Below are positions 1 through 8,011 of a DNA stretch of 64,000 nt, piece after piece. Under the pieces are notes generated by a model. It saw nothing but the letters and a program-made list of their open reading frames with translations. It searched no databases and was not told where the DNA came from. Source of the DNA: Janthinobacterium sp. 61 (lineage in GTDB: Bacteria > Pseudomonadota > Gammaproteobacteria > Burkholderiales > Burkholderiaceae_D); NCBI RefSeq assembly GCF_002846335.1, contig NZ_PJMQ01000001.1:2480001-2544000 (forward strand), in the 5' to 3' direction. The translations under genes and the position numbers were made by a program. Position 1 is the first letter of the stretch. Every line of letters begins with the position of its first letter.

Positions 1-323
1 CTATCCCACTCGTCATCCTTCATGCGCATGGCCAGCTGGTCTTGCGTGATACCCGCATTGTTGACGAGGATCGACAGGCTGCCATAGGTTTTCTGCACTT
101 CATCGACGACGGCCGCGCAGCGCGCCGCATCGGTCACGTTCAGGACCAGACCCTTGCCCGCCACGCCTTCGGCGGCCAGGTAATCGGTGATGGCTTGCGC
201 GCCGCTTTCCGAGGTGGCAGTGCCAACTACGGTGGCGCCCTGCTTGCCCAGTTCGGTGGCGATGGCGCGACCGATGCCGCGCGAAGCGCCCGTCACCAGC
301 ACGACTTGATTTGCTAAATTCAT
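1..323 (-). CDS. fabG: 3-oxoacyl-ACP reductase FabG (partial, N-terminal part)
   Basis: This is the first NADPH-dependent reduction of the type II fatty-acid elongation cycle, a cytoplasmic SDR enzyme. Reading leftward from the ATG at 323, the protein begins MNLANQVVLVTGASRGIG, the Rossmann TGxxxGIG motif, and the NNAG motif lies near the window edge. Only about 107 residues are present; the catalytic Ser-Tyr-Lys part lies outside the window. It is downstream of fabD in the same direction with a 49 bp gap, the usual plsX-fabH-fabD-fabG order. Family assignment is secure. Confidence 0.95.
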   Translation of the reverse strand, partial: MNLANQVVLVTGASRGIGRAIATELGKQGATVVGTATSESGAQAITDYLAAEGVAGKGLVLNVTDAARCAAVVDEVQKTYGSLSILVNNAGITQDQLAMRMKDDEWD

Positions 324-372
324 GAGTATCCTTAAAAACAAGCGCGGCAGGCAGGCTGCCGCAATCTGATGT

Positions 373-1314
373 TTATTTGAGCTGCGTCAAAATGCGTTCC
401 AGCGAGGCCTGGTCAACAATGGCGTCGCCCACCAGCACCGGATCGATGCGCTTGGCCAGGCCCATCAGAACCTTGCCCGGACCGCACTCGATCACTTGCG
501 TGATGCCGTCGGCAGCCACTTTCTGCATGGTTTCCACCCAGCGCACGGGGCTCGCTGCCTGGCGCACCAGCGCATCCTTGATGCCGGCGACATCGTTGAC
601 GATGGCCACGTCGACGTTGTTGATCAGGGCGATCTGCGGTGCGGCGAACGCCAAGCCGGCCATGTACTCGCGCAAGCGGTCCGATGCTGGTTTCAGCAAC
701 GACGAATGGAATGGCGCCGAGACGGGCAGCTTCATGGCGCGCTTGGCGCCCTTGGCCTTGGCCAGTTCGCAGGCACGCTCGACTGCAGCCGTGTGGCCGG
801 CGATGACGACTTGCGCTGGGGCATTGAAATTGACAGGCTCGACCACCAGGGCCGGGTTCTCCGCCGCCGCTTCCGCACAGGCGGCGCGCACGTCGTCATC
901 CGACAGGCCCAGCACGACGGCCATCGTGCCCTGCCCTACCGGCACGGCTTCCTGCATGGCTTGCGCGCGGAAGCGCACGAGCGGCACGGCATCCTTGAAC
1001 GAAATGACGCCGGCGGCGACGAGCGCCGAGTATTCACCGAGACTATGGCCAGCAACAACGTTCGGCACGGGACCGCCCGCTGCCAGCCAGGCACGGTAGA
1101 AAGCCACGGCCGCCGTCAGCATCACGGGTTGCGTGTTGGTGGTCAGGTCCAGCTCTTCCTTCGGCCCTTCGGCGATCAGCTTGCCCAGGTCGAATTGCAG
1201 GGCTTCCGACGCTTCGGCCACGGTCTGCGCAACCACGGGGTTGCCGGCGAAACCGTCGAGCATCGCAATCGCTTGCGAGCCTTGGCCTGGGAAAACAAAT
1301 GCAAATTGTGTCAT
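373..1314 (-). CDS. fabD: Malonyl-CoA:ACP transacylase FabD
   Basis: Transfers malonyl from CoA to acyl carrier protein, supplying the extender unit for fatty-acid synthesis in the cytoplasm. The 313-residue length matches the family. The nucleophile elbow GHSLG places Ser91, Arg116 lies in VRFRAQAM, and the catalytic His203 is in SAPFHSSL. The N-terminal FPGQGSQ motif is present, which supports the start at 1314. It lies 31 bp after fabH and 49 bp before fabG on the same strand, so these are almost certainly co-transcribed. Confidence 0.97.
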   Translation of the reverse strand: MTQFAFVFPGQGSQAIAMLDGFAGNPVVAQTVAEASEALQFDLGKLIAEGPKEELDLTTNTQPVMLTAAVAFYRAWLAAGGPVPNVVAGHSLGEYSALVAAGVISFKDAVPLVRFRAQAMQEAVPVGQGTMAVVLGLSDDDVRAACAEAAAENPALVVEPVNFNAPAQVVIAGHTAAVERACELAKAKGAKRAMKLPVSAPFHSSLLKPASDRLREYMAGLAFAAPQIALINNVDVAIVNDVAGIKDALVRQAASPVRWVETMQKVAADGITQVIECGPGKVLMGLAKRIDPVLVGDAIVDQASLERILTQLK

Positions 1315-1345
1315 GTCGACTCCGTTTTTTAATAGTATTGCGGGA

Positions 1346-2344
1346 TTACATGCGCGCCAGCACGGCGCCCCAGGTAAAGCCGCCGCCCACGCCTTCCATC
1401 ATGACGTTGTCACCCTTCTTGACGCGGCCGTCGCGCACGGCGATGTCCAGCGCCAGCGGGATAGACGCTGCCGAGGTATTGCCATGCTGGTCGACGGTAA
1501 CAACCATCTTGTCCAGCGGCAAGCCGAGTTTCTTGGCCGTGCTGTTCATGATGCGGATGTTCGCCTGGTGCGGGATCAGCCAGTCGATCTGGTCCGATGT
1601 CATGTTGGCGTGGGCCAAGGCTTCGTGCGCGACCTTTTCCAGCACGGACACGGCCAGTTTGAACACGGCCGGGCCATCCATGTACAGGAAGGCACTGCCG
1701 GCCAGCGCCCCGCCTGCCACGCTGCCTGGTACGCTGAGGATGTTCGAGTGGCGACCATCTGCATGCAGCTTGGTAGCGAGGATGCCGGGCTCCTTGGAGG
1801 CCGTCATGACAATGGCGCCGGCGCCGTCGCCGAACAGCACGCAGGTGCCGCGGTCGTCGAAATTGAGGATGCGCGAAAACACTTCCGCGCCGATCACCAG
1901 CACATTCTTGTGCATGCCAGATTGAATAAAGCTATCGGCGGTAGCGACTGCATATACAAAACCGCTGCAGACGGCTTGCACGTCGACGGCGGCGCAGTTA
2001 TTCGTGATGCCCAGCTTGCTCTGCACGATGCAGGCGGTGCTGGGGAAGCTGCCGAAGAAATCGGGGGTCGAGCTGGCGACGATGATCAGGTCCAGGTCGT
2101 TGCCGCTCAGGCCCGCCATTTCCAGGGCTTTTTTGGCCGCTTCCACGCCCAGGTCCGAGGAGTTTTGCGACGGCGCCGCGTAATGGCGCGCCGAGATACC
2201 GCTGCGCGAGACGATCCATTCATCCGACGTCTCGATGCCCTTGGCGGCGAGCTGTTCTGTCAAGTCCTGATTGGTGACGCGCTTCTCCGGCAAGTAGCTG
2301 CCGGTGCCGATAATTTTGCTGTAAGTTTTGCTAAAAACAGTCAT
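1346..2344 (-). CDS. fabH: 3-oxoacyl-ACP synthase III FabH
   Basis: Condenses acetyl-CoA with malonyl-ACP to start fatty-acid synthesis. The 332-residue protein has the complete KAS III triad: Cys126 in QAVCSGF, His259 in IPHQANIRI and Asn289 in QHGNTSAAS. The C-terminal [10 protein letters not shown] motif is typical. It follows plsX after 15 bp and precedes fabD by 31 bp in the same direction. No unusual residues were seen in the catalytic motifs. Confidence 0.97.
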   Translation of the reverse strand: MTVFSKTYSKIIGTGSYLPEKRVTNQDLTEQLAAKGIETSDEWIVSRSGISARHYAAPSQNSSDLGVEAAKKALEMAGLSGNDLDLIIVASSTPDFFGSFPSTACIVQSKLGITNNCAAVDVQAVCSGFVYAVATADSFIQSGMHKNVLVIGAEVFSRILNFDDRGTCVLFGDGAGAIVMTASKEPGILATKLHADGRHSNILSVPGSVAGGALAGSAFLYMDGPAVFKLAVSVLEKVAHEALAHANMTSDQIDWLIPHQANIRIMNSTAKKLGLPLDKMVVTVDQHGNTSAASIPLALDIAVRDGRVKKGDNVMMEGVGGGFTWGAVLARM

Positions 2345-2359
2345 GCAAGTACCCGTCCA

Positions 2360-3427
2360 CTAAATGGTAGAGCTTGTTGAAGTAGGTTCATCCGGTACTG
2401 GCGTGCGCGGCATCAGCTCGGCGATCAGACTGGCCAAGTGCGCTTGCACGTCATTTTTTGCCGCATCAAAGGCACGGCGCAAGGCCCATTCAAACGAATA
2501 GGCATCGGCGCTGCCATGGCTCTTGAAGACAAGGCCACGCAAGCCCAGCAGGCTGGCGCCGTTGTAACGCGAAGGATTCAGGCGGTTGCCGATGGCCCTC
2601 AGGGCACCCCGGGCGATCAGTGCACCCAGCATGGTGATCGGGTTGCGCTTGAATTCGGAAGTGAGCACGTCCTTCATGAGGCGCGCCAGGCCCTCGATGG
2701 CCTTCAGGGTGACATTGCCGACAAAACCGTCGCAGACGACGATATCGGTCGTACCCTTGAAAATATCGTTGCCTTCCACGTTGCCGTAGAAGTTCAGCGC
2801 GCCACGCTCGTGGTCGGCCTGCAGCAGCTTCGCGGTGAGTTTCACCACTTCATTGCCCTTGATATCTTCCGTGCCCACGTTCAGCAAGCCGATCGTCGGG
2901 CGGGCTATACCTTCCATGGCGGACACCAGCACGGAACCCATGATGGCGAACTGGTGCAAGTGATGCGGTTCGCAATCGACGTTGGCCCCCAGGTCCAGCA
3001 TGTAGGTCGGGCCGTTCTTTTGATTCGGCAGGATGCTGCAGATGGCCGGGCGGTCGACGCCGGACATGGTTTTCAATACATAGCGCGACACGGCCATCAG
3101 GGCTGCCGTATTACCGGCGGAAACGGAGGCTTGCGCCGCGCCGCTCTTGACCTGTTCGATGGCCACGCGCATGGAGGAATCCTTCTTGCGGCGCAGGGCC
3201 ACTTCCAGGGGATCGTCCATGGTAACTTGTTCGGAGGCATGCAATACAGACAGGCGCGGATGCGTGTCGGCTTTATGTTTCTTCAGTTCGGCACGGATCA
3301 CGTCTTCCAATCCAACAAGGATCAGTTCGGCTTCAGGCTCATGTTTTACGAAGGAAATTGCTGCGGCGATAGTGACTGAGGGACCATGATCTCCGCCCAT
3401 GCAGTCGATAGAAATTTTGATTGTCAT
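2360..3427 (-). CDS. plsX: Phosphate acyltransferase PlsX
   Basis: Makes acyl-phosphate from acyl-ACP, linking fatty-acid synthesis to phospholipid synthesis through PlsY. I chose the ATG at 3427 because [16 protein letters not shown] is the conserved PlsX N terminus; an in-frame extension to 3463 has no family similarity. The product is about 355 residues, ending in a short proline/threonine-rich tail. SAGNTAALM and the LDLGANVDC block are typical of the family. It opens the plsX-fabH-fabD-fabG run, after a 210 bp gap from rpmF. Confidence 0.96.
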   Translation of the reverse strand: MTIKISIDCMGGDHGPSVTIAAAISFVKHEPEAELILVGLEDVIRAELKKHKADTHPRLSVLHASEQVTMDDPLEVALRRKKDSSMRVAIEQVKSGAAQASVSAGNTAALMAVSRYVLKTMSGVDRPAICSILPNQKNGPTYMLDLGANVDCEPHHLHQFAIMGSVLVSAMEGIARPTIGLLNVGTEDIKGNEVVKLTAKLLQADHERGALNFYGNVEGNDIFKGTTDIVVCDGFVGNVTLKAIEGLARLMKDVLTSEFKRNPITMLGALIARGALRAIGNRLNPSRYNGASLLGLRGLVFKSHGSADAYSFEWALRRAFDAAKNDVQAHLASLIAELMPRTPVPDEPTSTSSTI

Positions 3428-3637
3428 TTGTGTTGATTCAATACCGCTGCGGGCGTGCGGCAAGATGTGAATCGGACTGGAGCATATGCAGGGCGCAGCA
3501 TGTCATGCACAGACCTGGACAGCGTGATTCAAAATGACGGGTGCGCAAGATGAATTGCAGCCGATAGAAAAGAAGAAGCGGCGCCACGCCGAATAACCAC
3601 GCAACACCGCTTTCATCTTACCCAACAAAAACGTTGA

Positions 3638-3820
3638 TTACTCGTCGTTTTTGGTCTTCAACACTTTACGGCCACGATAGAAGCCGTTAGGGCTGATATG
3701 GTGACGCAGGTGTGTTTCGCCGGTAACTGGCTCGACGCTCAATTGCGGCGCGACCAGGAAGTCGTGCGAACGGTGCATGCCGCGCTTGGAAGGGGTTTTC
3801 TTGTTCTGTTGAACTGCCAT
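3638..3820 (-). CDS. rpmF: 50S ribosomal protein L32
   Basis: Small basic large-subunit protein of 60 residues beginning [20 protein letters not shown], the standard L32 start. It lacks the C-terminal zinc-binding cysteine pairs, so it is the zinc-free C-minus form. It lies between yceD and plsX on the same strand, the widely conserved yceD-rpmF-plsX arrangement. An ample leader upstream (3821-4011) separates it from yceD. Confidence 0.97.
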   Translation of the reverse strand: MAVQQNKKTPSKRGMHRSHDFLVAPQLSVEPVTGETHLRHHISPNGFYRGRKVLKTKNDE

Positions 3821-4011
3821 GATGACTCCTAATACATAAGTTCTAAAATTTTAGCACAATCGATTGGCAAATACATGCGAATCGAGTATCCCAGCGGCAA
3901 AGACTACCCGAAAATAGCCCGGACCGACATCGTTTATTACAATTACATTTTCACTACACTTGCCATACTCGATTACAACACGCGTTTGACACGTTCTTTA
4001 CGCACTACAAA

Positions 4012-4509
4012 TTATTCTGGCTTCAAGTCCTTCAGGGCCGCAAACGGCGACTTCTTTTCAGTCTTGAGAGCATCGAGCTGCGCCGTATCGGGGCAGACGT
4101 CGTGTTTGGGTACCTGCGGCAGGGCCAGCAAGGCTTCATCTTCGATCAGGGCCGCGGCATCCATGCTGCGGCTGCCGACGATCACGTCGATCGTTTCATC
4201 GTTGATGATTTCTTCGATCTCGTCCGCGTGCTCGTCATCCTTGCCCAGCATCAGAGTGGTCGTCGAATCAATTGCGTAAGCATACGGAGTCAGGCAGCGC
4301 TGGCAAACCAGCTGAACGGTGCCGTTGACCGACAAGGTCAGTTGTGGGTAGCCCAGCTTGCTGGTGCCGCCGACGATCTTCCAGGCGATCTCGCCGGAAG
4401 CATCTGCACAATCCTTGGTCAACCGGGTCATTTCAGCGACAGGAGTTACACCCTCGCGGCTCCCGCTGATACGACAAAAATCAAAGGCGTCGATCACAAA
4501 AGCATTCAT
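4012..4509 (-). CDS. yceD: YceD family protein (DUF177)
   Basis: DUF177 proteins are encoded beside rpmF in many bacteria and in plants are needed for 23S rRNA accumulation, so a ribosome-assembly role is likely but is inference here. The start at 4509 (MNAFVIDAFDFCR) gives 165 residues, the usual length; the in-frame extension to 4614 is not supported. The paired cysteines of LVCQRC near residue 72 and the C-terminal SPFAALKDLK motif are characteristic. It is divergent from maf, with a 235 bp intergenic region that must hold both promoters. Confidence 0.9.
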   Translation of the reverse strand: MNAFVIDAFDFCRISGSREGVTPVAEMTRLTKDCADASGEIAWKIVGGTSKLGYPQLTLSVNGTVQLVCQRCLTPYAYAIDSTTTLMLGKDDEHADEIEEIINDETIDVIVGSRSMDAAALIEDEALLALPQVPKHDVCPDTAQLDALKTEKKSPFAALKDLKPE

Positions 4510-4744
4510 TGGTAGAAAATTTCCCCGGAAAACCTGCGATAATAACAGGGTTTTCAGCACCGAGTCAAAGCCTAAGCATCTTTTTTGACGCAATGATTGC
4601 CGTATTCGTGACAAACTCAGTTATAAATTCATCAACACCGTCATGCCGCATGGGGCCTCAGTTAGGGGCTCTGCGCCCTGGAATTTGCGTGAAATTCCAC
4701 TGACATCGACCAGTGCGGCCATGCCGGCCGCCATCCACTACCGA

Positions 4745-5353
4745 ATGATACCAACTTCCGCCCCATTGCGCTTGATTCTTGCATCGAGTTCGACCTACCG
4801 CAAGGAATTGCTGCAACGCCTGCGCCTGCCTTTCGAGGTCGCCGTGCCCGATCTCGACGAAAGCCCCCTGTCAGGCGAAAGCCCCAGCGCCACAGCCCTG
4901 CGCCTGGCCCAGGCCAAGGCGCAGGCCGTACTCGACCGCCACCCTGGCAGCCTCGTCATCGGCTCCGACCAGGTCGCCACCCTGGATGGTGCGCAAATCG
5001 GCAAGCCGGGCAATCACGGCAATGCCCTGCTGCAGCTGCAAACCATGCGCGGGCGCCAGACCGTGTTCCACACGGCGCTGTGCCTGCTCGACGGGCGCCA
5101 GTCGCCCGCCGTGGCGCAAGTGGAAGATATCCAGACCCTCGTCACCGTGCGCGACTTGCCCGATGCCGAACTGGACGCCTACCTGCGCATCGAGCAGCCA
5201 TATGATTGCGCCGGCAGCGCCAGGAACGAGGGCCTGGGCATCGCCCTGCTCGAACGTATCGACAGTGTCGACCCTACTGCCCTCACCGGCCTGCCGCTGA
5301 TCGCCCTGACGGGCATGCTGCGCCGCGCTGGCGTGACGTTTTTTACATTTTAA
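4745..5353 (+). CDS. Maf-like nucleotide pyrophosphatase (YceF type)
   Basis: Maf proteins hydrolyse non-canonical or methylated nucleoside triphosphates; the YceF subgroup acts on m7GTP. The conserved start LILASSSTYRKELL sets the ATG at 4745 (202 residues). The GSDQVATLDG motif and the late E-L-D-A-Y-L-R segment match the family. The reading frame is open back to 4643, but that extension is not conserved. Placement next to yceD/rpmF/plsX is the classical yceF neighbourhood, which favours m7GTP as substrate. Confidence 0.9.
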   Translation: MIPTSAPLRLILASSSTYRKELLQRLRLPFEVAVPDLDESPLSGESPSATALRLAQAKAQAVLDRHPGSLVIGSDQVATLDGAQIGKPGNHGNALLQLQTMRGRQTVFHTALCLLDGRQSPAVAQVEDIQTLVTVRDLPDAELDAYLRIEQPYDCAGSARNEGLGIALLERIDSVDPTALTGLPLIALTGMLRRAGVTFFTF

Positions 5354-5360
5354 TCACCCT

Positions 5361-5430
5361 GGGGCCAGACCCGACGGGGCAGTGTGTTCCAGTGGAGCGC
5401 ACTGCGATCCCGGAGGGACTGACCCCGGCC
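5361..5430. repeat. Degenerate GGGGTC-type inverted repeat pair (REP-like)
   Basis: Two inverted copies, GGGGCCAGACCC at 5361-5372 and GGACTGACCCC at 5416-5426, flank about 43 bases that can themselves partly fold. The same heads recur in cleaner form at 14212-14298. It lies between maf and the methyltransferase gene. The organisation resembles REP/BIME elements; the family assignment is inference. Confidence 0.5.
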
Positions 5431-5447
5431 AATACAAAGCTAACAAT

Positions 5448-6197
5448 ATGACCGGCACCCTGTACCTGATTCCCAACCACCTCGGCCTGTCCGACAGCCC
5501 GGCCGACCCGCTGGCCCACATCATTCCCGAGCAGGTGCGGCAAATCACTTCGCAACTCGATTATTTCGTTGCGGAAAACGCCAAGACGGCGCGCGCCTTC
5601 CTGAAATTGATCGGCAACCAGCATCCGCTGGCCAAGCCCTTGCAGGAAATTACGATTTCCGAACTGAACGTGAATACCCCGGCGCAAGCGCTGGCCGGCT
5701 TGCTGGCGCCGCTGCTGGCGGGACGCGATGCGGGCCTGGTGTCGGAAGCGGGCGTGCCCGCCGTGGCCGACCCGGGCGCCGACCTGGTGCGCCTGGCGCA
5801 TCAGCACGGCATTAAAGTGCGCCCGCTGGTAGGCCCGTCGTCGATCCTGCTGGCCGTGATGGCCAGCGGCTTGAACGGCCAGAGCTTCGCCTTCAACGGC
5901 TACCTGCCCACCGATGCGGCCCTGCGCGCCAAACGCATCAAGGAACTGGAACTGCGTTCGCGCATGGAAAAGCAGACCCAGCTGTTCATCGAAACGCCGT
6001 ACCGCAATGCCGCCATGCTCGAAGCGCTGGTGGCGCAATGCGCACCTTCGACGCTGATCTGCGTCGCCACCGACCTGAGCCTGGACACGGAAAGCGTGCA
6101 AACGTGGAATGGCGGGCAGTGGAAGAAACAATTGGCTGCCGGCAAAGCACCGGACTTCCACAAGAAACCGACCGTGTTCCTGTTGTTGGGACAGTAA
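5448..6197 (+). CDS. SAM-dependent methyltransferase, RsmI/tetrapyrrole methylase family
   Basis: Member of the tetrapyrrole methylase-like superfamily to which RsmI (2'-O-methylation of C1402 in 16S rRNA) belongs. The ATG at 5448 begins MTGTLYLIPNHLG; the upstream in-frame stretch runs through a repeat and is not coding. The SEAGVPAVADPGADLV block near residue 100 and GPSSILLAVMASGLNGQSFAFNGYLP near 130 are signature segments, the latter binding SAM. At about 249 residues it is slightly shorter than RsmI, so the exact substrate is open. A terminator follows at 6203. Confidence 0.85.
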   Translation: MTGTLYLIPNHLGLSDSPADPLAHIIPEQVRQITSQLDYFVAENAKTARAFLKLIGNQHPLAKPLQEITISELNVNTPAQALAGLLAPLLAGRDAGLVSEAGVPAVADPGADLVRLAHQHGIKVRPLVGPSSILLAVMASGLNGQSFAFNGYLPTDAALRAKRIKELELRSRMEKQTQLFIETPYRNAAMLEALVAQCAPSTLICVATDLSLDTESVQTWNGGQWKKQLAAGKAPDFHKKPTVFLLLGQ

Positions 6198-6202
6198 ACG
6201 AC

Positions 6203-6234
6203 AAACGCCACGAACATATTTGCCGTGGCGTTTT
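6203..6234 (+). terminator. Rho-independent terminator after the RsmI-like gene
   Basis: A perfect 10-bp inverted repeat (AAACGCCACG at 6203-6212, CGTGGCGTTT at 6224-6233) with an 11-base loop starts 5 bases after the stop codon and runs into T-rich sequence. Confidence 0.8.
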
Positions 6235-6379
6235 ACTTTGCTCAACTACGATAGTTACGACACCTGACAAAACCGTCGCGAGCGGAAGGGAGAGGTGGCT
6301 AAGAAGCGCAACCGTACTCTAGTATGGTGAGCATCGCAGGCCGCCTATACCGACGCGCAGTAGGTTTGGCCAGGTGTCC

Positions 6380-7297
6380 TCAGACTCGGCGTGTGCCCGT
6401 GTTTTTCTGGCCGCCCTTACCTGTTTCCAGCACGAACTTGGCACCATCGTCGCGGCCCAATACCTTCACCAGGTACGGCATGACTTCGCGCAACATCGGC
6501 TCCAGCGTGTACGGCGGGTTCAAAATGAACATGCCGCTGCTGTGCAAGCCGAAACCGTCCGGCGACGGCGTGTTGACCGTCAGAGTCACGTGCAGCCAGT
6601 CCGAGCTGGGCAGTTGCTTGAGCTTGTCGGCGAACTGGCGCGATTCCATGCGCTGCAGCACCGGATACCAGACAGCGTAGATGCCCGACGGGAAGCGCAC
6701 GAGGGCGTCTGCCAGGGTATCCTTGACCTTGCGGTAATCCATCTTGTCTTCATACGGCGGGTCGATCAGCACCAGCGCGCGGCGCGATGGCGGCGGCAGC
6801 AGGGCTTTCAGGCTCTGGAAGCCGTCGGCCTTGGTGATGAGCACGCGCTTGCCGCGCACGGTAGGACGCTCGCCCTGGGCCAGCGCATGCGCCTCGACCT
6901 TGCGGAAGTTGTCAGCCAGAATCTTTGCATCGGCAGGATGCAGCTCGAACAGGCGCAGACGGTCTTGCTCGCGGCTGACCTTGTCGGCGCAGTACGGCGA
7001 CCCCGGGTAGTAGCGCATCTTGCCGCTCGGATTCATTTCCTTGATCAGCTTCATGTACTCGGCCAGCGAAGCGGGCAAGTCCGTGCGATCCCACAGGGGC
7101 GCGATGCCCGTTTCGTACTCGGCATTTTTCGAAGCATAACCACCGTCGAGCGCATACACGCCCGCGCCGGAGTGGGTATCGATATAACTATAGGCGGTAT
7201 CTTTTTGATTCAGATATTGCAATAACTGAATCTGCACATAATGCTTCAACACATCGGCGTGATTACCCGCGTGAAAGGCGTGGCGGTAACTCAACAT
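6380..7297 (-). CDS. rlmJ: 23S rRNA (adenine2030-N6)-methyltransferase RlmJ
   Basis: Methylates A2030 of 23S rRNA using SAM. The start at 7297 gives the conserved N terminus MLSYRHAFHAGNHADVLKH; the reading frame stays open to 7429 but that part is not conserved. The IDTHSGAGVYAL segment is the SAM-binding loop and LVLIDPPYE is the DPPY-type catalytic motif of N6-adenine methyltransferases. The roughly 305-residue product has a C-terminal tail about 25 residues longer than the E. coli enzyme. It faces the terminator of the upstream convergent gene. Confidence 0.93.
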   Translation of the reverse strand: MLSYRHAFHAGNHADVLKHYVQIQLLQYLNQKDTAYSYIDTHSGAGVYALDGGYASKNAEYETGIAPLWDRTDLPASLAEYMKLIKEMNPSGKMRYYPGSPYCADKVSREQDRLRLFELHPADAKILADNFRKVEAHALAQGERPTVRGKRVLITKADGFQSLKALLPPPSRRALVLIDPPYEDKMDYRKVKDTLADALVRFPSGIYAVWYPVLQRMESRQFADKLKQLPSSDWLHVTLTVNTPSPDGFGLHSSGMFILNPPYTLEPMLREVMPYLVKVLGRDDGAKFVLETGKGGQKNTGTRRV

Positions 7298-7576
7298 AAG
7301 CTGGCTAATTCCATAATAAAAATAAACAAAGGCGGGGCTGCGCTGACACCGGGCAGGGCATGAAAACAGACTGGAGGAGTCAGGCTGCGGGGCCAGGAAA
7401 CAGCATGGACCAGCGTAATCAGCGCGCAATTACCAGCATTATCCACCAGAAAGGTGTATTGCATCAAAAAACACCGTTAAACAAGGCCATGCTTTCCCGG
7501 GACTGCCGCGGTCGGGCGCGGTAGAATACGCGCATCGGGCGCCCCGCGCCCATCAGACGACTAATTAGACACAGCC

Positions 7577-8008
7577 ATGCACAGCCTGACCCTCACGACC
7601 GATAACCGCGCCGATGTCGCGGCAGCCCTGGCCGGCCCACGCTGGACGGTGGCCTGCCTGTGCGCGCTGTGGTGCGGCACCTGCGGCACTTACCGCGCCA
7701 CGTTCGAGGAACTGGCCGCGCGCCACCCGGACACCGTCTTCGTCTGGATCGACATCGAAGACCAGGCCGATGTGGTGGGCGACCTCGACATCGACAACTT
7801 CCCCACCCTGCTGATCCAGCGCGAGAACAATGTGGCTTTCTTCGGCACGGTGCTGCCCGACGGCGGCCTGGCGCACCGCATGGTGCAGGCGCAGCAGGCG
7901 CTCAGCGGGGACGAACTGGCGGCGCTGGCCAGCAGCACACAGGAGCGGCGCGACTGGCAGCGCGACTGCAATTTGCGCAACATGCTGGCCGCCACCCTGG
8001 CACAATAA
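7577..8008 (+). CDS. Thioredoxin-fold protein with CGTC active site
   Basis: A 143-residue cytoplasmic protein with the thioredoxin pattern: ALWCGTCGTYR puts the redox pair at Cys33 and Cys36, followed by FVWIDIEDQ and the cis-proline motif NFPTLLI near residue 76. No signal peptide. The active site is CGTC rather than CGPC, expected to change redox potential, so it may be a specialised reductase rather than housekeeping thioredoxin. It is convergent with the hydroxylase gene, only 3 bp away. Confidence 0.8.
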   Translation: MHSLTLTTDNRADVAAALAGPRWTVACLCALWCGTCGTYRATFEELAARHPDTVFVWIDIEDQADVVGDLDIDNFPTLLIQRENNVAFFGTVLPDGGLAHRMVQAQQALSGDELAALASSTQERRDWQRDCNLRNMLAATLAQ

Positions 8009-8011
8009 ACA

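Noticed and set aside
6290..6350. Possible shared element with 44010-44070 (GTAC-rich dyads CCGTACTCTAGTATGG and AGTACGCTAGTACGGC)
   Set aside because: The similarity is confined to short GTAC/CTAG parts; I cannot show a common longer repeat.
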